Assembly (NCBI GenBank): GCA_007121055.1
Contig: SKMM01000400.1
Location: 1-18,804 of the forward strand
Source: Paracoccaceae bacterium
Lineage (GTDB): Bacteria; Pseudomonadota; Alphaproteobacteria; Rhodobacterales; Rhodobacteraceae
DNA length: 18,804 nt
Reading direction: 5' to 3'
A program made the translations under genes and the position numbers. Below the pieces are notes generated by a model. That model saw only the letters and a program-made list of their open reading frames with translations, was not told the origin of the DNA and ran no database searches. This document shows, piece after piece, positions 1 through 8,054 of the stretch. Position 1 is the first letter of the stretch; the number at the start of each line of letters is the position of its first letter.

Positions 1-689
1 CCTTCCTGGTGGAACGCTTCGTGCTCAAGCACCTGGTGAACCAGGAGCCGATCATCCTGTTCATGGCCACCATCGGGCTGGCCTATCTGCTTGAGGGGCT
101 GGGCGACATCATGTGGGGCGCCGAGGTACGGCAGCTCGACGTGGGCATCCCGCAGGGCATGTCGCCCTGGGTCGCCGACACCACCTATGCGCTCTTCGGC
201 TATGACTTCTTCATCGACCAGCTTGCGATCTGGGCGGCCGGGATCGCCGCGGTGCTGGTGATCGCGCTGACGCTGTTTTCGCAATACACCAAGCAGGGCC
301 GGGCGCTGCGGGCGGTGGCCGACGACCACCAGGCGGCGCTGTCGGTGGGGATTTCCCTGCGCGCGATCTGGGTGCTGACATGGTCGATCGCGGGGTTTGT
401 CGCGCTGGTTGCGGGCATCATGTGGGGCGCGAGCTCCGGCGTGCAGTTCTCGCTGTCGCTCATCGCGCTGAAGGCGCTGCCGGTGCTGATCCTGGGCGGC
501 TTCACCTCGATCCCCGGCGCCATCGTGGGCGGGTTGATCATCGGGGTGGGCGAGAAGCTCTTCGACTTCTTCTTCCAGCCCATCGTCGGCGGGGCGACCG
601 AGAACTGGTTCGCCTACATGCTGGCGCTGGTGTTCCTGCTGTTCCGGCCCCAGGGGCTGTTCGGCGAAAAGATCATCGAGAGGGTCTGA
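1..689 (+). CDS. livH: Branched-chain amino acid-type ABC transporter permease, LivH family (5' partial)
   Basis: This is an inner-membrane permease subunit of a LivHMGF-type ABC importer, the family that imports branched-chain amino acids, amides and some aromatic or carboxylic acids. The frame is open to the left edge (first full codon at 3), so the start and roughly the first quarter of a usual 290-340 residue protein are missing; about 229 residues are visible. Several hydrophobic segments are present, and the cytoplasmic coupling loop is recognisable as GRALRAVADD followed by GISLRAIWVLTWSIAG. The GG(F/L)GS-type region appears as LGGFTSIPGAIVGG, and the protein ends near LLFRPQGLFG, typical of LivH. 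It stops 3 nt before livM, and a GAGAGG Shine-Dalgarno for livM lies in its last codons, so the two are co-transcribed. The substrate cannot be read from the permease. Confidence 0.93.
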   Translation, partial: FLVERFVLKHLVNQEPIILFMATIGLAYLLEGLGDIMWGAEVRQLDVGIPQGMSPWVADTTYALFGYDFFIDQLAIWAAGIAAVLVIALTLFSQYTKQGRALRAVADDHQAALSVGISLRAIWVLTWSIAGFVALVAGIMWGASSGVQFSLSLIALKALPVLILGGFTSIPGAIVGGLIIGVGEKLFDFFFQPIVGGATENWFAYMLALVFLLFRPQGLFGEKIIERV

Positions 690-692
690 GCC

Positions 693-1769
693 ATGATCTA
701 TCGCGAGGCAGGCGATTTCAAACTCTCCTACGGTGCCGACAGCCAGACCTTCCCGATCAAGGGCGACCGCTGGGCCTACTGGCTGGCGCTGGCCTTTGCT
801 GTGGGCGTGGTCCCGCTGTTCCTGACCGACTACCTGGCGAACGCGATCCTGATCCCGTTCCTGATCTACGTGATCGCGGCACTCGGGCTGAACCTGCTGC
901 TGGGCTACTGCGGGCAGCTCAGCCTCGGGACCGGGGGGTTCATGGCGGTGGGGGCCTATGCGGCCTTCAAGCTGATGACCGGCTTTCCCGACCTCAGCAT
1001 CGTCTTCGTCATCATCCTCGCGGGCGTCATCACCGCGGGCGTGGGTGTTCTGTTCGGCCTGCCGAGCCTGCGCATCAAGGGCTTCTACCTTGCGGTGGCG
1101 ACGCTGGCCGCGCAGTTCTTCCTGGTGTGGCTGTTCACCCGGACGCCGTGGTTCTTCAACTACTCCGCCACCGGCATGATCACGGCGCCCACGCGCACCA
1201 TCCTCGGGGTGCCGATCACCGGTCCCAACGCCTCGGCGCTGTCGATGTACCTGTTCTGCCTGTTCTTCGTGGTGGTGCTGGCGTGGCTCGCGCGCAACCT
1301 CACCCGCGGGTCGCTGGGCCGGTCCTGGATGGCGATCCGCGACATGGACATCGCGGCCGAAATCATCGGGGTGAACCCGCTCAAGGCCAAGCTGACAGCC
1401 TTCGCGATCTCGTCCTTCTATGTCGGCATCGCCGGCGCCCTTCTGTTCACCGTCCTTCTGGGCGCGGCCGAGGCGTCCGAGGCCTTCGGGATCGACAAGT
1501 CCTTCCTGGTCCTCTTCATGGTGATCATCGGGGGCCTCGGGTCGATCCTGGGCGCGTTCATCGGGGCGGCCTTCCTGATCATCGGGCCGGTGCTGCTGAA
1601 GATCCTTCTGGTGAACAATCTGGGCTGGCCCACCGACCTCGCCGCGCATCTGGAGGTGATGGTGATCGGCGCGCTGATCCTGGTGTTCCTGATCGCCGAA
1701 CCGCACGGCCTGACCGCGCTGTGGCGCATGCTGAAGGAAAAGCTGCGCCTGTGGCCCTTCCCGTACTGA
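693..1769 (+). CDS. livM: Branched-chain amino acid-type ABC transporter permease, LivM family
   Basis: This is the second membrane subunit of the importer and would pair with LivH. It has 358 residues, normal for LivM. After about 25 polar residues there are eight or nine hydrophobic segments. The LivM hallmark GLNLLLGYCGQLSLGTGGF is at residues 65-83. The cytoplasmic EAA-like coupling loop is at about 211-250 (RSWMAIRDMDIAAEIIGVNP). The late segment FMVIIGGLGSILGAFIGA matches the conserved end of the family, and the tail EPHGL is usual. The ATG at 693 is supported by GAGAGG about 9 nt upstream. It is followed by a 70-nt gap with a hairpin before the binding-protein gene. The family is certain; the imported substrate is not. 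Confidence 0.95.
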   Translation: MIYREAGDFKLSYGADSQTFPIKGDRWAYWLALAFAVGVVPLFLTDYLANAILIPFLIYVIAALGLNLLLGYCGQLSLGTGGFMAVGAYAAFKLMTGFPDLSIVFVIILAGVITAGVGVLFGLPSLRIKGFYLAVATLAAQFFLVWLFTRTPWFFNYSATGMITAPTRTILGVPITGPNASALSMYLFCLFFVVVLAWLARNLTRGSLGRSWMAIRDMDIAAEIIGVNPLKAKLTAFAISSFYVGIAGALLFTVLLGAAEASEAFGIDKSFLVLFMVIIGGLGSILGAFIGAAFLIIGPVLLKILLVNNLGWPTDLAAHLEVMVIGALILVFLIAEPHGLTALWRMLKEKLRLWPFPY

Positions 1770-1787
1770 GGGGCCAGACCACCGCCG

Positions 1788-1808
1788 CCGCGCCTCCCCA
1801 AGGCGCGG
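1788..1808 (+). other. Hairpin between livM and the binding-protein gene
   Basis: There is an 8-bp perfect stem, CCGCGCCT (1788-1795) against AGGCGCGG (1801-1808), with a 5-nt loop. No T-run follows, so it is not a canonical terminator. It sits 31 nt upstream of the binding-protein ATG and could be a 5' processing or stability boundary for that message. Confidence 0.5.
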
Positions 1809-1839
1809 CACCCCAAGTCATCGCAGGGAGGAGAGACCT

Positions 1840-3144
1840 ATGAAGATGACGCGCCTGACCGCCGCAATGGCACTGACGATGACCGCGGCTGCGCCCGCGA
1901 TCGCCGAGACCTTGCACTTCCCGATGCTGAGCTATCGCACCGGGCCCTTCGCCCCCGGCGGCATCCCCTTCGCCGACGGCTATGCCGACTACCTGCGCCT
2001 GATCAACGAGCGCGACGGCGGCATCGGCGGCGTGCCCATCCGCATCACCGAATGCGAGACCGCCTACAACACCGAACGCGGGGTGGAGTGCTACCAGTCG
2101 ATCCGGGGCGACAACCCGCTGGTGATCCAGCCCTTGTCCACCGGCATCACCTATCAGCTGATCCCGCGCACCATGGTCGATGGCATCCCCATGCACACCA
2201 TGGGCTATGGCCGCACCTCGGCGGTGAACGGCGAGGTGTTCAACTGGACCTTCAACTATCCCGGCACCTACTGGGACGGGGCCAGCGTGATCATCAACTA
2301 TCTGCTGGAAGAGAATGACGGCTCACTCGACGGCAAGAAGGTCGTGCTGCTCTACCACAACTCGGCCTACGGGCGCGAACCGATCCCGACCCTGACCCGG
2401 CTGGGCGAACGCTATGGCTTCGAATTCCTGCCCATCGGGGTCGACAGCCCCGGGCAGGAACAGGGCAGCCAGTGGCTGCAGATCCGCCGCGAACGCCCCG
2501 ATTACGTCATCATGTGGGGCTGGGGCGTGATGAACGCCACTGCCATCCGCGAGGCCGCCAATATCCGCTTCCCGATGGAGAACTTCATCGGCGTCTGGTG
2601 GTCGGGCTCCGAACAGGACGTGATCCCGGTGGGCGCCGGCGCGGATGGCTACAAGGCGCTGGCGATGCACGGCACCGGCCGCGACTATCCGGTCTATGAC
2701 GACATCCAGACCTACGTCGTGGACCGCGGCCTGGCCGCCGGCACCGGCGAGGAGATCGGCACCGTCCTCTATTCCCGCGGGATGTATGCCGCGATGCTGG
2801 CGGTCGAGGCCGCCAAGGTCGCGCAGGAGATCCACGGGGTGGCGCAGATCACGCCGGCGATGATGCGCGACGGGATGGCCAACCTCGTCATCACCGAGGA
2901 GCTGATGGAGAGCCTCGGCCTGCCCGGCTTCGGTCCGGCCTTCGAGGTGAGCTGCGACAACCACGGCGGCTCGGGCGAGGCCATGATCCAGCAGTGGGAT
3001 GCCAATGCCCGCGAATGGAACCTGATCACCGACTGGATCGCGCCCGACCGCGAGATGATCATGGAGATGGTGATGGAGGACAGCCTGGCCTGGGCTGCCG
3101 AGAACGACATCACTCCCGGCTGCCTCGACCGCTCCGGCGGCTGA
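1840..3144 (+). CDS. ABC transporter periplasmic substrate-binding protein, LivK/type 1 periplasmic-binding fold
   Basis: This is the ligand-capturing subunit of the importer, exported to the periplasm. It has 434 residues, somewhat longer than LivK of E. coli (about 370). Residues 1-22 form a Sec signal peptide (basic MKMTR, hydrophobic core, APAIA just before the likely cut). The mature protein begins ETLHFPMLSYRTGPFAPGG, a typical start of the type 1 fold in the Peripla_BP_6 group, followed by INERDGGIGGVPI and a glycine-rich second half. The ATG at 1840 has a strong AGGGAGGAG at 1825-1833. Cysteines are visible in ITECETAYN, VECYQS, EVSCDN and PGCLD. Hairpins flank the gene on both sides. 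The neighbouring acyl-CoA-ligase-like gene hints at an aromatic or other carboxylic acid ligand rather than an amino acid, but this is inference. Confidence 0.9.
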   Translation: MKMTRLTAAMALTMTAAAPAIAETLHFPMLSYRTGPFAPGGIPFADGYADYLRLINERDGGIGGVPIRITECETAYNTERGVECYQSIRGDNPLVIQPLSTGITYQLIPRTMVDGIPMHTMGYGRTSAVNGEVFNWTFNYPGTYWDGASVIINYLLEENDGSLDGKKVVLLYHNSAYGREPIPTLTRLGERYGFEFLPIGVDSPGQEQGSQWLQIRRERPDYVIMWGWGVMNATAIREAANIRFPMENFIGVWWSGSEQDVIPVGAGADGYKALAMHGTGRDYPVYDDIQTYVVDRGLAAGTGEEIGTVLYSRGMYAAMLAVEAAKVAQEIHGVAQITPAMMRDGMANLVITEELMESLGLPGFGPAFEVSCDNHGGSGEAMIQQWDANAREWNLITDWIAPDREMIMEMVMEDSLAWAAENDITPGCLDRSGG

Positions 3145-3152
3145 CGCCTCTT

Positions 3153-3180
3153 GCGCGGCCCGGCACACGCCGGGCCGCGT
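3153..3180 (+). other. Strong hairpin after the binding-protein gene (attenuator/mRNA-stability type)
   Basis: There is a 12-bp stem with a 4-nt loop: GCGCGGCCCGGC (3153-3164) pairs with GCCGGGCCGCGT (3169-3180), the outermost pair being G-T(U). It begins 9 nt after the binding-protein stop and ends 24 nt before the ATPase ATG. No T-run follows, so partial termination or protection of the upstream 3' end is more likely than full termination. Confidence 0.7.
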
Positions 3181-3204
3181 TCCCACCCCAGTGGAGGACC
3201 CCCC

Positions 3205-4029
3205 ATGCTCGACGCCGGCCAGACCCGTGAGGCGCTGCTCGAGGTCAACAACATCGAGGTGATCTACAACCACGTCATCCTCGTGCTGAAGGGCGTGAGC
3301 CTGACCGTGCCCAAGGGCGGCATCACGGCGCTGCTGGGGGGCAACGGGGCGGGCAAGTCCACCACCCTCAAGGCGATCTCGGGCCTGCTGGCCTCCGAGC
3401 GCGGCGAGGTCACCAAGGGCTCGATCCTCTACCGCGGCGAGGACATTGCCCATGCCGACCCCGCCGAAACCGTGCGCAAGGGTGTCATCCAGGTGATGGA
3501 AGGTCGGCACTGCTTCGAACACCTGACAGTCGAGGAAAACCTGCTGACGGGCGCCTTCACCCGCACCGACGGCCGCGCTGCCATCCAGGCCGATCTGGAC
3601 CTGGTCTACGAATACTTCCCCCGCCTCAAGGAACGCCGCAAGTCGCAGGCCGGCTACACCTCGGGCGGCGAACAGCAGATGACCGCCATCGGCCGCGCGC
3701 TGATGAGCAAGCCCGAAACCATCCTCCTCGACGAGCCCTCCATGGGCCTCGCGCCGCAGCTGGTGGAGCAGATCTTCGAGATCGTTTCGCGGCTGAACCG
3801 CGAACAGGGCGTGACCTTCCTGCTGGCCGAGCAGAACACCAACGTGGCGCTGCGCTTCGCCCATGTGGGCTACATCCTCGAAAACGGCCGGGTGGTGATG
3901 GAAGGCGCGGCGGACGCGCTGCGCGAGAACCCCGACGTCAAGGAATTCTACCTCGGCATGTCCGACACCGGCCGGCGCAGCTACCGCGAGGTGCGCAGCT
4001 ACCGCCGCCGCAAGCGCTGGCTGGCCTGA
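3205..4029 (+). CDS. livF: Branched-chain amino acid-type ABC transporter ATP-binding protein, LivF family
   Basis: This is one of the two cytoplasmic ATPases that drive the importer. It has 274 residues from the ATG at 3205, which is preceded by GGAGGA at 3193-3198. An in-frame TTG at 3151 was rejected because it lies at the edge of the intergenic hairpin and has no ribosome site. Motifs: Walker A GGNGAGKST at 45-53, Q-loop at Q97, ABC signature TSGGEQQM at 152-159 (Thr in place of the common Leu), Walker B ILLDEPSMGLAP at 173-184, and LLAEQN at 206-211. The last, with Gln rather than the switch His, is normal for LivF. The basic tail RRRKRWLA extends beyond E. coli LivF. The partner LivG-type ATPase is presumably left of the window. 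Confidence 0.94.
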   Translation: MLDAGQTREALLEVNNIEVIYNHVILVLKGVSLTVPKGGITALLGGNGAGKSTTLKAISGLLASERGEVTKGSILYRGEDIAHADPAETVRKGVIQVMEGRHCFEHLTVEENLLTGAFTRTDGRAAIQADLDLVYEYFPRLKERRKSQAGYTSGGEQQMTAIGRALMSKPETILLDEPSMGLAPQLVEQIFEIVSRLNREQGVTFLLAEQNTNVALRFAHVGYILENGRVVMEGAADALRENPDVKEFYLGMSDTGRRSYREVRSYRRRKRWLA

Positions 4030-4069
4030 CACGCCGCCCCACCGTTCGGACCGACGAGGGACCCCTGCA

Positions 4070-5302
4070 ATGACCCACTACGATGACCTCGAAACCCGCA
4101 CGCCCGAGGAGCGGGCCGAAGCGTTGGCGCGCGCGCTGCCCGCCCAGATCGCCCGCGCCCAGGCCACCCCCGGCTTCACCGAGGCGCTGGCGGGCATCGA
4201 CCCCGCCACGGTCACCGACGCCCAGGTGCTCGCCCGCCTGCCCGTGCTGCGGAAATCCGCGCTCGTCGAGGCGCAGTCGGCCAAGCCCCCGCTGGGCGGC
4301 TACGCCGCCACGCGGCTCCACGAGTTCGAGCATGTCTTCCAGTCCCCCGGCCCGATCTACGAGCCCGGCCGCATCTCGCATGACTGGTGGCGGCTGGGGC
4401 GGTTCCTGAACGCCGCCGGCGTCGGGCGTGGCGATATCGTGCAGAACTGCTTTTCCTACCACCTCGTCCCCGCGGGCATGATGTTTGAAAACGCCGCCCG
4501 CGCCGTGGGCGCCACGGTTCTGCCGGCCGGCACCGGCCAGACCGACCTGCAGGTGCGCGCCGCCGCCGACATCGGTACCACCGCCTATGCCGGCACCCCC
4601 GATTTCCTGAAAGTCATCCTCGACCGGGCCGAGGAGCAGGGCATCGCATTGAAGATCACCCGCGCCGTGGTCGGTGGCGGCGCCCTCTTCCCCTCGCTCC
4701 GCGCCCATTACGCCGAGCGCGGCATCACCTGCCTGCAATGCTACGCCACCGCCGATCTTGGCAACATCGCCTATGAAACGCTCGGCCCCGACGGTGCCCC
4801 GGCCGAGGGCATGGTGCTCGATGAAGGCGTCATCGTCGAGATCGTCCGCCCAGGCACCGGCGATCCCGTCCCCGATGGCGAGGTCGGCGAGATCGTCGTC
4901 ACCACCCTCACTCCCGATTACCCGCTCATCCGCTTCGCCACCGGCGATCTGTCCGCGATCCTGCCCGGCGCCTCGCCCTGCGGCCGCACCGGGCGGCGCA
5001 TCAAGGGCTGGATGGGCCGCGCCGACCAGACCACCAAGATCAAGGGCATGTTCGTCCGCCCCGAACAGGTGGCCGATCTGGTGGCCCGCCATTCCGAGAT
5101 CGCGCGGGCCCGCGTCATCGCCCGCCGCGAGGGCGAGATGGACGCCATGACCGTGATGATCGAGACCCGCGCCGGCAACCCCGACCTCTACGCCGCCTCG
5201 GTCATGGACACCCTGAAGCTGCGCGGCCGCGTCGAACTCGTCCCCCCCGGCAGCCTGCCCAACGATGGCAAGGTCATCGAGGACCAGCGCAGTTACGATT
5301 GA
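4070..5302 (+). CDS. AMP-binding protein, phenylacetate-CoA-ligase-like (PaaK family, ANL superfamily)
   Basis: ANL enzymes of this type activate a carboxylic acid with ATP to an acyl-adenylate and transfer it to CoA. The protein has 410 residues (PaaK is about 430-440). The PaaK-like second half is clear: CYATADLGNIAYE at 224-236 in the place of the YGxTE core, EVGEIVVTTLTPDYPLIRFATGD at 271-293 (broken into familiar core blocks), GRADQTTKIKGMFVRPEQV at 316-334, and a C-terminal Lys at 401 (NDGKVIED), where the catalytic lysine normally sits. The phosphate-binding loop, usually (S/T)SGTTGxPK, is here FQSPGPIYEP at 90-99, without the Thr-Thr-Gly or Lys. Activity may be altered, or this may be a subfamily trait. 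The start ATG has GAGGGA upstream and follows livF by 40 nt, so it is the last gene of the uptake operon. It probably handles the imported acid; the substrate is unknown. Confidence 0.82.
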   Translation: MTHYDDLETRTPEERAEALARALPAQIARAQATPGFTEALAGIDPATVTDAQVLARLPVLRKSALVEAQSAKPPLGGYAATRLHEFEHVFQSPGPIYEPGRISHDWWRLGRFLNAAGVGRGDIVQNCFSYHLVPAGMMFENAARAVGATVLPAGTGQTDLQVRAAADIGTTAYAGTPDFLKVILDRAEEQGIALKITRAVVGGGALFPSLRAHYAERGITCLQCYATADLGNIAYETLGPDGAPAEGMVLDEGVIVEIVRPGTGDPVPDGEVGEIVVTTLTPDYPLIRFATGDLSAILPGASPCGRTGRRIKGWMGRADQTTKIKGMFVRPEQVADLVARHSEIARARVIARREGEMDAMTVMIETRAGNPDLYAASVMDTLKLRGRVELVPPGSLPNDGKVIEDQRSYD

Positions 5303-6015
5303 TCCGTTCGCCTCGGGTTTGGGGGGAGCGTCGGTGTCTCATGCCGATGGGAAACTCCGGAGCTCCGGTCGGGTTGTGCGTGACGGGAAACTGGAACTGC
5401 CTTGCGCCACTTCTGCTGTCGCGGAGCGCGCTCCGTTCGGGGCCCGTGCCCAGTGAACTGGGTCTGGTGACCCCGAGGGTCCCATCGGGGCGTTTGATCG
5501 AGAGTCTGCGTGAATACGGCCCACATCGGCACATCGATGCCATCGGAGTGCGGTCACATCATCAGCGACATCCGCAGCCCTGCGGACCCGCTCGGTTCAA
5601 GTGGTTTCCTGCGCTGCGATCCTTGCCTCGACTGCCAAGAAGATCGGCCGACAGAGGGAGGCCGCCTGTTGACGCGACCGCTGGCACGGTCGCGGTTCCG
5701 CGCCCGCGCAACGCCATCCGGAGTCCCGGCCGCCATTGCCGCAACGAGGAAAGATGCGGGCCGGGCATCTGCGCCGACCAGCTGAGCGCCAGCGAGCCCC
5801 CTTTTCCGGAGGCAATTCCCTCATCCGGGCCGCTGGGCCCTGCAGCCTTCACCGCCCGCCAGCGCCGCAGTCCTTTGGAGAATGCCGTGCGCACGATCGA
5901 TCCGGAGGGGACTGTTTCTGGCTGGACCGCTGGCCTGATCCGGATCCCGGTGTGGGGTGTTTCCATCGGGGCCGGGGTTGCTGATGCTGCCGCGGCACCT
6001 TCCGAACTGCAGCAC
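5303..6015. other. Gene-free convergent intergenic region
   Basis: This 713-bp gap lies between the end of the uptake operon (plus strand) and the end of parE (minus strand). Open frames exist on both strands, but their translations are rich in Arg, Pro, Ser and Gly, show no recognisable domain and overlap one another, as expected of GC-rich noncoding DNA. No T-run terminator was found for either operon. The left half is unusually rich in inverted repeats; see the separate entry at 5344-5490. A further 7-bp stem with a 2-nt spacer is at 5571-5586. Confidence 0.6.
5344..5490. repeat. Cluster of nested inverted repeats, possible structured RNA or repeat element
   Basis: A 9-bp inverted repeat, CCGATGGGA (5344-5352) against TCCCATCGG (5480-5488), encloses three smaller dyads: CCGGAGCTCCGG (5357-5368), CGGAGCGCGCTCCG (5422-5435) and CCCAGTGAACTGGG (5449-5462). 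CCCCGA (5471-5476) against TCGGGG (5485-5490) overlaps the right outer arm and would compete with it. The layout resembles a closing stem with internal hairpins. GC-rich DNA gives chance dyads, so function is unproven. Confidence 0.35.
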
Positions 6016-7968
6016 TCAGACGTCGAGTTCGTCGACGAAGCGGGCGTTGTCCTGGATGTAGCGGAAGCGCATTTCCGGCTTCTTGCCCATGAGGCGTTCG
6101 ACGAGGTCTCCGGTCTCGCCGGGCAGGTCGTCGTCGACTGTCACGCGGATCAGGCGGCGGGTGGCGGGGTTCATGGTGGTTTCCTTGAGGTCCTTGGCGT
6201 CCATCTCGCCCAGGCCCTTGAAGCGGCTGACGTCGATGCGGCCCTTGCCGCCGAGGCCGGCGGCGATCAGGCGGTCCTTTTCGGCATCGTCGAGGGCGTA
6301 GACGCGCATGGGGCCCTGGGTGAGGCGGTATAGGGGCGGGCAGGCGAGGTAGAGGTGCCCGCCGTCGATCAGCGGGCGCATCTGGCTGAAGAAGAAGGTC
6401 ATCAGGAGGGCGGCGATATGGGCGCCGTCCACATCGGCGTCGGTCATGATGATGATGCGGTCGTAGCGGAGGTCCTCGAGCCGGAATTTCGAGCCCATGC
6501 CGGTGCCGAGGGCCTGGCAGATGTCCGAGATCTCGGCGTTCTGGCCGAGTTTGGAGGAGGCGGCGCCGAGGACGTTGAGGACCTTGCCGCGCAGGGGGAG
6601 GAGGGCTTGCGTGTTGCGGTCGCGGGCCATCTTGGCCGAGCCGCCGGCGCTGTCGCCCTCGACGATGAAGAGTTCCGTGCCGGCGCGGGCGGAGGCGGTG
6701 CAGTCCACCAGCTTGCCGGGCAGGCGCAGGCGGCGGGTGGCGGATTTGCGGGCGGTCTCCTTTTCGGCGCGGCGGCGCAGGCGTTCCTCGGCGCGCAGCA
6801 CGAGGTAGTCGAGGAGGGCGCCGGCGGATTTGGTGTCGGCGGCGAGCCAGTTGTCGAAATGGTCGCGGACGGCGTTTTCCACGAGGCGCGCGGCGTCGGC
6901 GGTGGCGAGGCGGTCCTTGGTCTGACCGACGAATTCGGGCTCGCGGATGAAGAGGGAGACGAGGGCGCAGCCCCCCGCGCCGAGGTCCTCGCGGGTGATC
7001 TGGGCGGCCTTGCGGTTGGAGGCGAGCTCGCCATAGGCGCGGATGCCTTTGACCAGCGCGGACCAGAAGCCGGCCTCGTGGGTGCCGCCTTCGGGGGTGG
7101 GGACGGTGTTGCAGTAGGATTGCACGAAGCCGTCGCGGGCGGGGGCCCAGGCGATGGCCCATTCGACGGAGCCCGGCAGGTTGAAGCGTTCGGAGAAGCC
7201 CACGCGGCCGGCGAAGGGACGCTCGGTGATGGCGGCGGCGCCGGTGAGGCGCTCGCCGAGGTAGTCGGCGAGGCCGCCGGGGAAGCGGAAGGAGGCCTCC
7301 AGCGGTGTGTCGCCGTCGGGGAGGGCGGATTTCCAGCGGATTTCGACGCCCGAGAAGAGATAGGCCTTGGAGCGGGCCATGCGGAACAGGCGCGCGGGGC
7401 GGAAGCGGTGGGCGCCGAAGATCTGCTCGTCGGGGTGGAAGGTGACGGTGGTGCCGCGGCGGTTCGGCGCCGGGCCGATCTTTTCGACGGGGCCCTGGGG
7501 GATGCCGCGGGCGAAGTCTTGGGCAAACAGCTCGCGGTTGCGGGCGACCTCGACCCGCATGTGGTCGGACAGCGCGTTGACCACGCTGGCGCCGACGCCG
7601 TGCAGGCCGCCGGAGGTCGCGTAGGCGTCGCCGGAGAACTTGCCGCCCGCATGGAGGGTGCACAGGATCACTTCGAGGGTCGAGCGGTCGGGGAATTTCG
7701 GGTGGGGCTCGACCGGGATGCCGCGGCCGTTGTCGCGGATGGTGATGGAATGGTCGGCGTGGAGTTCGACCTCGATCCGGGTGGCGTGGCCGGCCACGGC
7801 CTCGTCCATGGCATTGTCGAGGATCTCGGCCACCATATGGTGGAGCGCGCGTTCGTCGGTGCCGCCGATATACATGCCGGGGCGTTTGCGGACCGGCTCG
7901 AGGCCTTCGAGGACCTCGATGGAGTGCGCCCCGTATTCGGGGTCCTCCGAGAGAAGATCGTCCGCCAT
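6016..7968 (-). CDS. parE: DNA topoisomerase IV subunit B
   Basis: ParE is the ATPase subunit of topoisomerase IV, which with ParC separates linked daughter chromosomes. It has 650 residues. The GHKL ATPase domain shows EILDNAMDEA at 48-57, DNGRGIPV at 79-86 and GGLHGVGASVVNA at 120-132. The transducer domain follows. The TOPRIM domain shows EGDSAGG at 437-443 and DADVDGAH at 510-517, which supply the metal-binding acids. The length, absence of the large GyrB insertion, and the ending MRFRYIQDNARFVDELDV mark it as ParE rather than GyrB. The ATG at 7968 has only a weak ribosome site. It lies 86 bp downstream of the ABC-F gene on the same strand; parC is not in the window. Confidence 0.97.
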   Translation of the reverse strand: MADDLLSEDPEYGAHSIEVLEGLEPVRKRPGMYIGGTDERALHHMVAEILDNAMDEAVAGHATRIEVELHADHSITIRDNGRGIPVEPHPKFPDRSTLEVILCTLHAGGKFSGDAYATSGGLHGVGASVVNALSDHMRVEVARNRELFAQDFARGIPQGPVEKIGPAPNRRGTTVTFHPDEQIFGAHRFRPARLFRMARSKAYLFSGVEIRWKSALPDGDTPLEASFRFPGGLADYLGERLTGAAAITERPFAGRVGFSERFNLPGSVEWAIAWAPARDGFVQSYCNTVPTPEGGTHEAGFWSALVKGIRAYGELASNRKAAQITREDLGAGGCALVSLFIREPEFVGQTKDRLATADAARLVENAVRDHFDNWLAADTKSAGALLDYLVLRAEERLRRRAEKETARKSATRRLRLPGKLVDCTASARAGTELFIVEGDSAGGSAKMARDRNTQALLPLRGKVLNVLGAASSKLGQNAEISDICQALGTGMGSKFRLEDLRYDRIIIMTDADVDGAHIAALLMTFFFSQMRPLIDGGHLYLACPPLYRLTQGPMRVYALDDAEKDRLIAAGLGGKGRIDVSRFKGLGEMDAKDLKETTMNPATRRLIRVTVDDDLPGETGDLVERLMGKKPEMRFRYIQDNARFVDELDV

Positions 7969-8054
7969 GCCTGCAATCCCGCTGCCCGGTGTTGTGTTTG
8001 ACCCGCAAGGGTATACGACATGCGGGGCGGGGGGAAGGGACTGGGCGCTCCCCG

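Noticed and set aside
380..1843. 487-codon plus-strand frame overlapping livH and livM
   Set aside because: Frame-shifted reading of two recognised permease genes.
3151..3204. TTG start that would lengthen the LivF protein by 18 residues
   Set aside because: It falls at the intergenic hairpin and lacks a ribosome site; the ATG at 3205 has GGAGGA and a normal N-terminus.
5299..6333. Open frame of 344 codons on the plus strand
   Set aside because: Its second part is antisense to parE and its first part has no recognisable protein features; overlapping frames on the other strand are equally open, as usual at this GC content.
5849..8008. 719-codon minus-strand frame overlapping parE
   Set aside because: Arg/Pro-rich shift of parE codons; parE itself is unmistakable.
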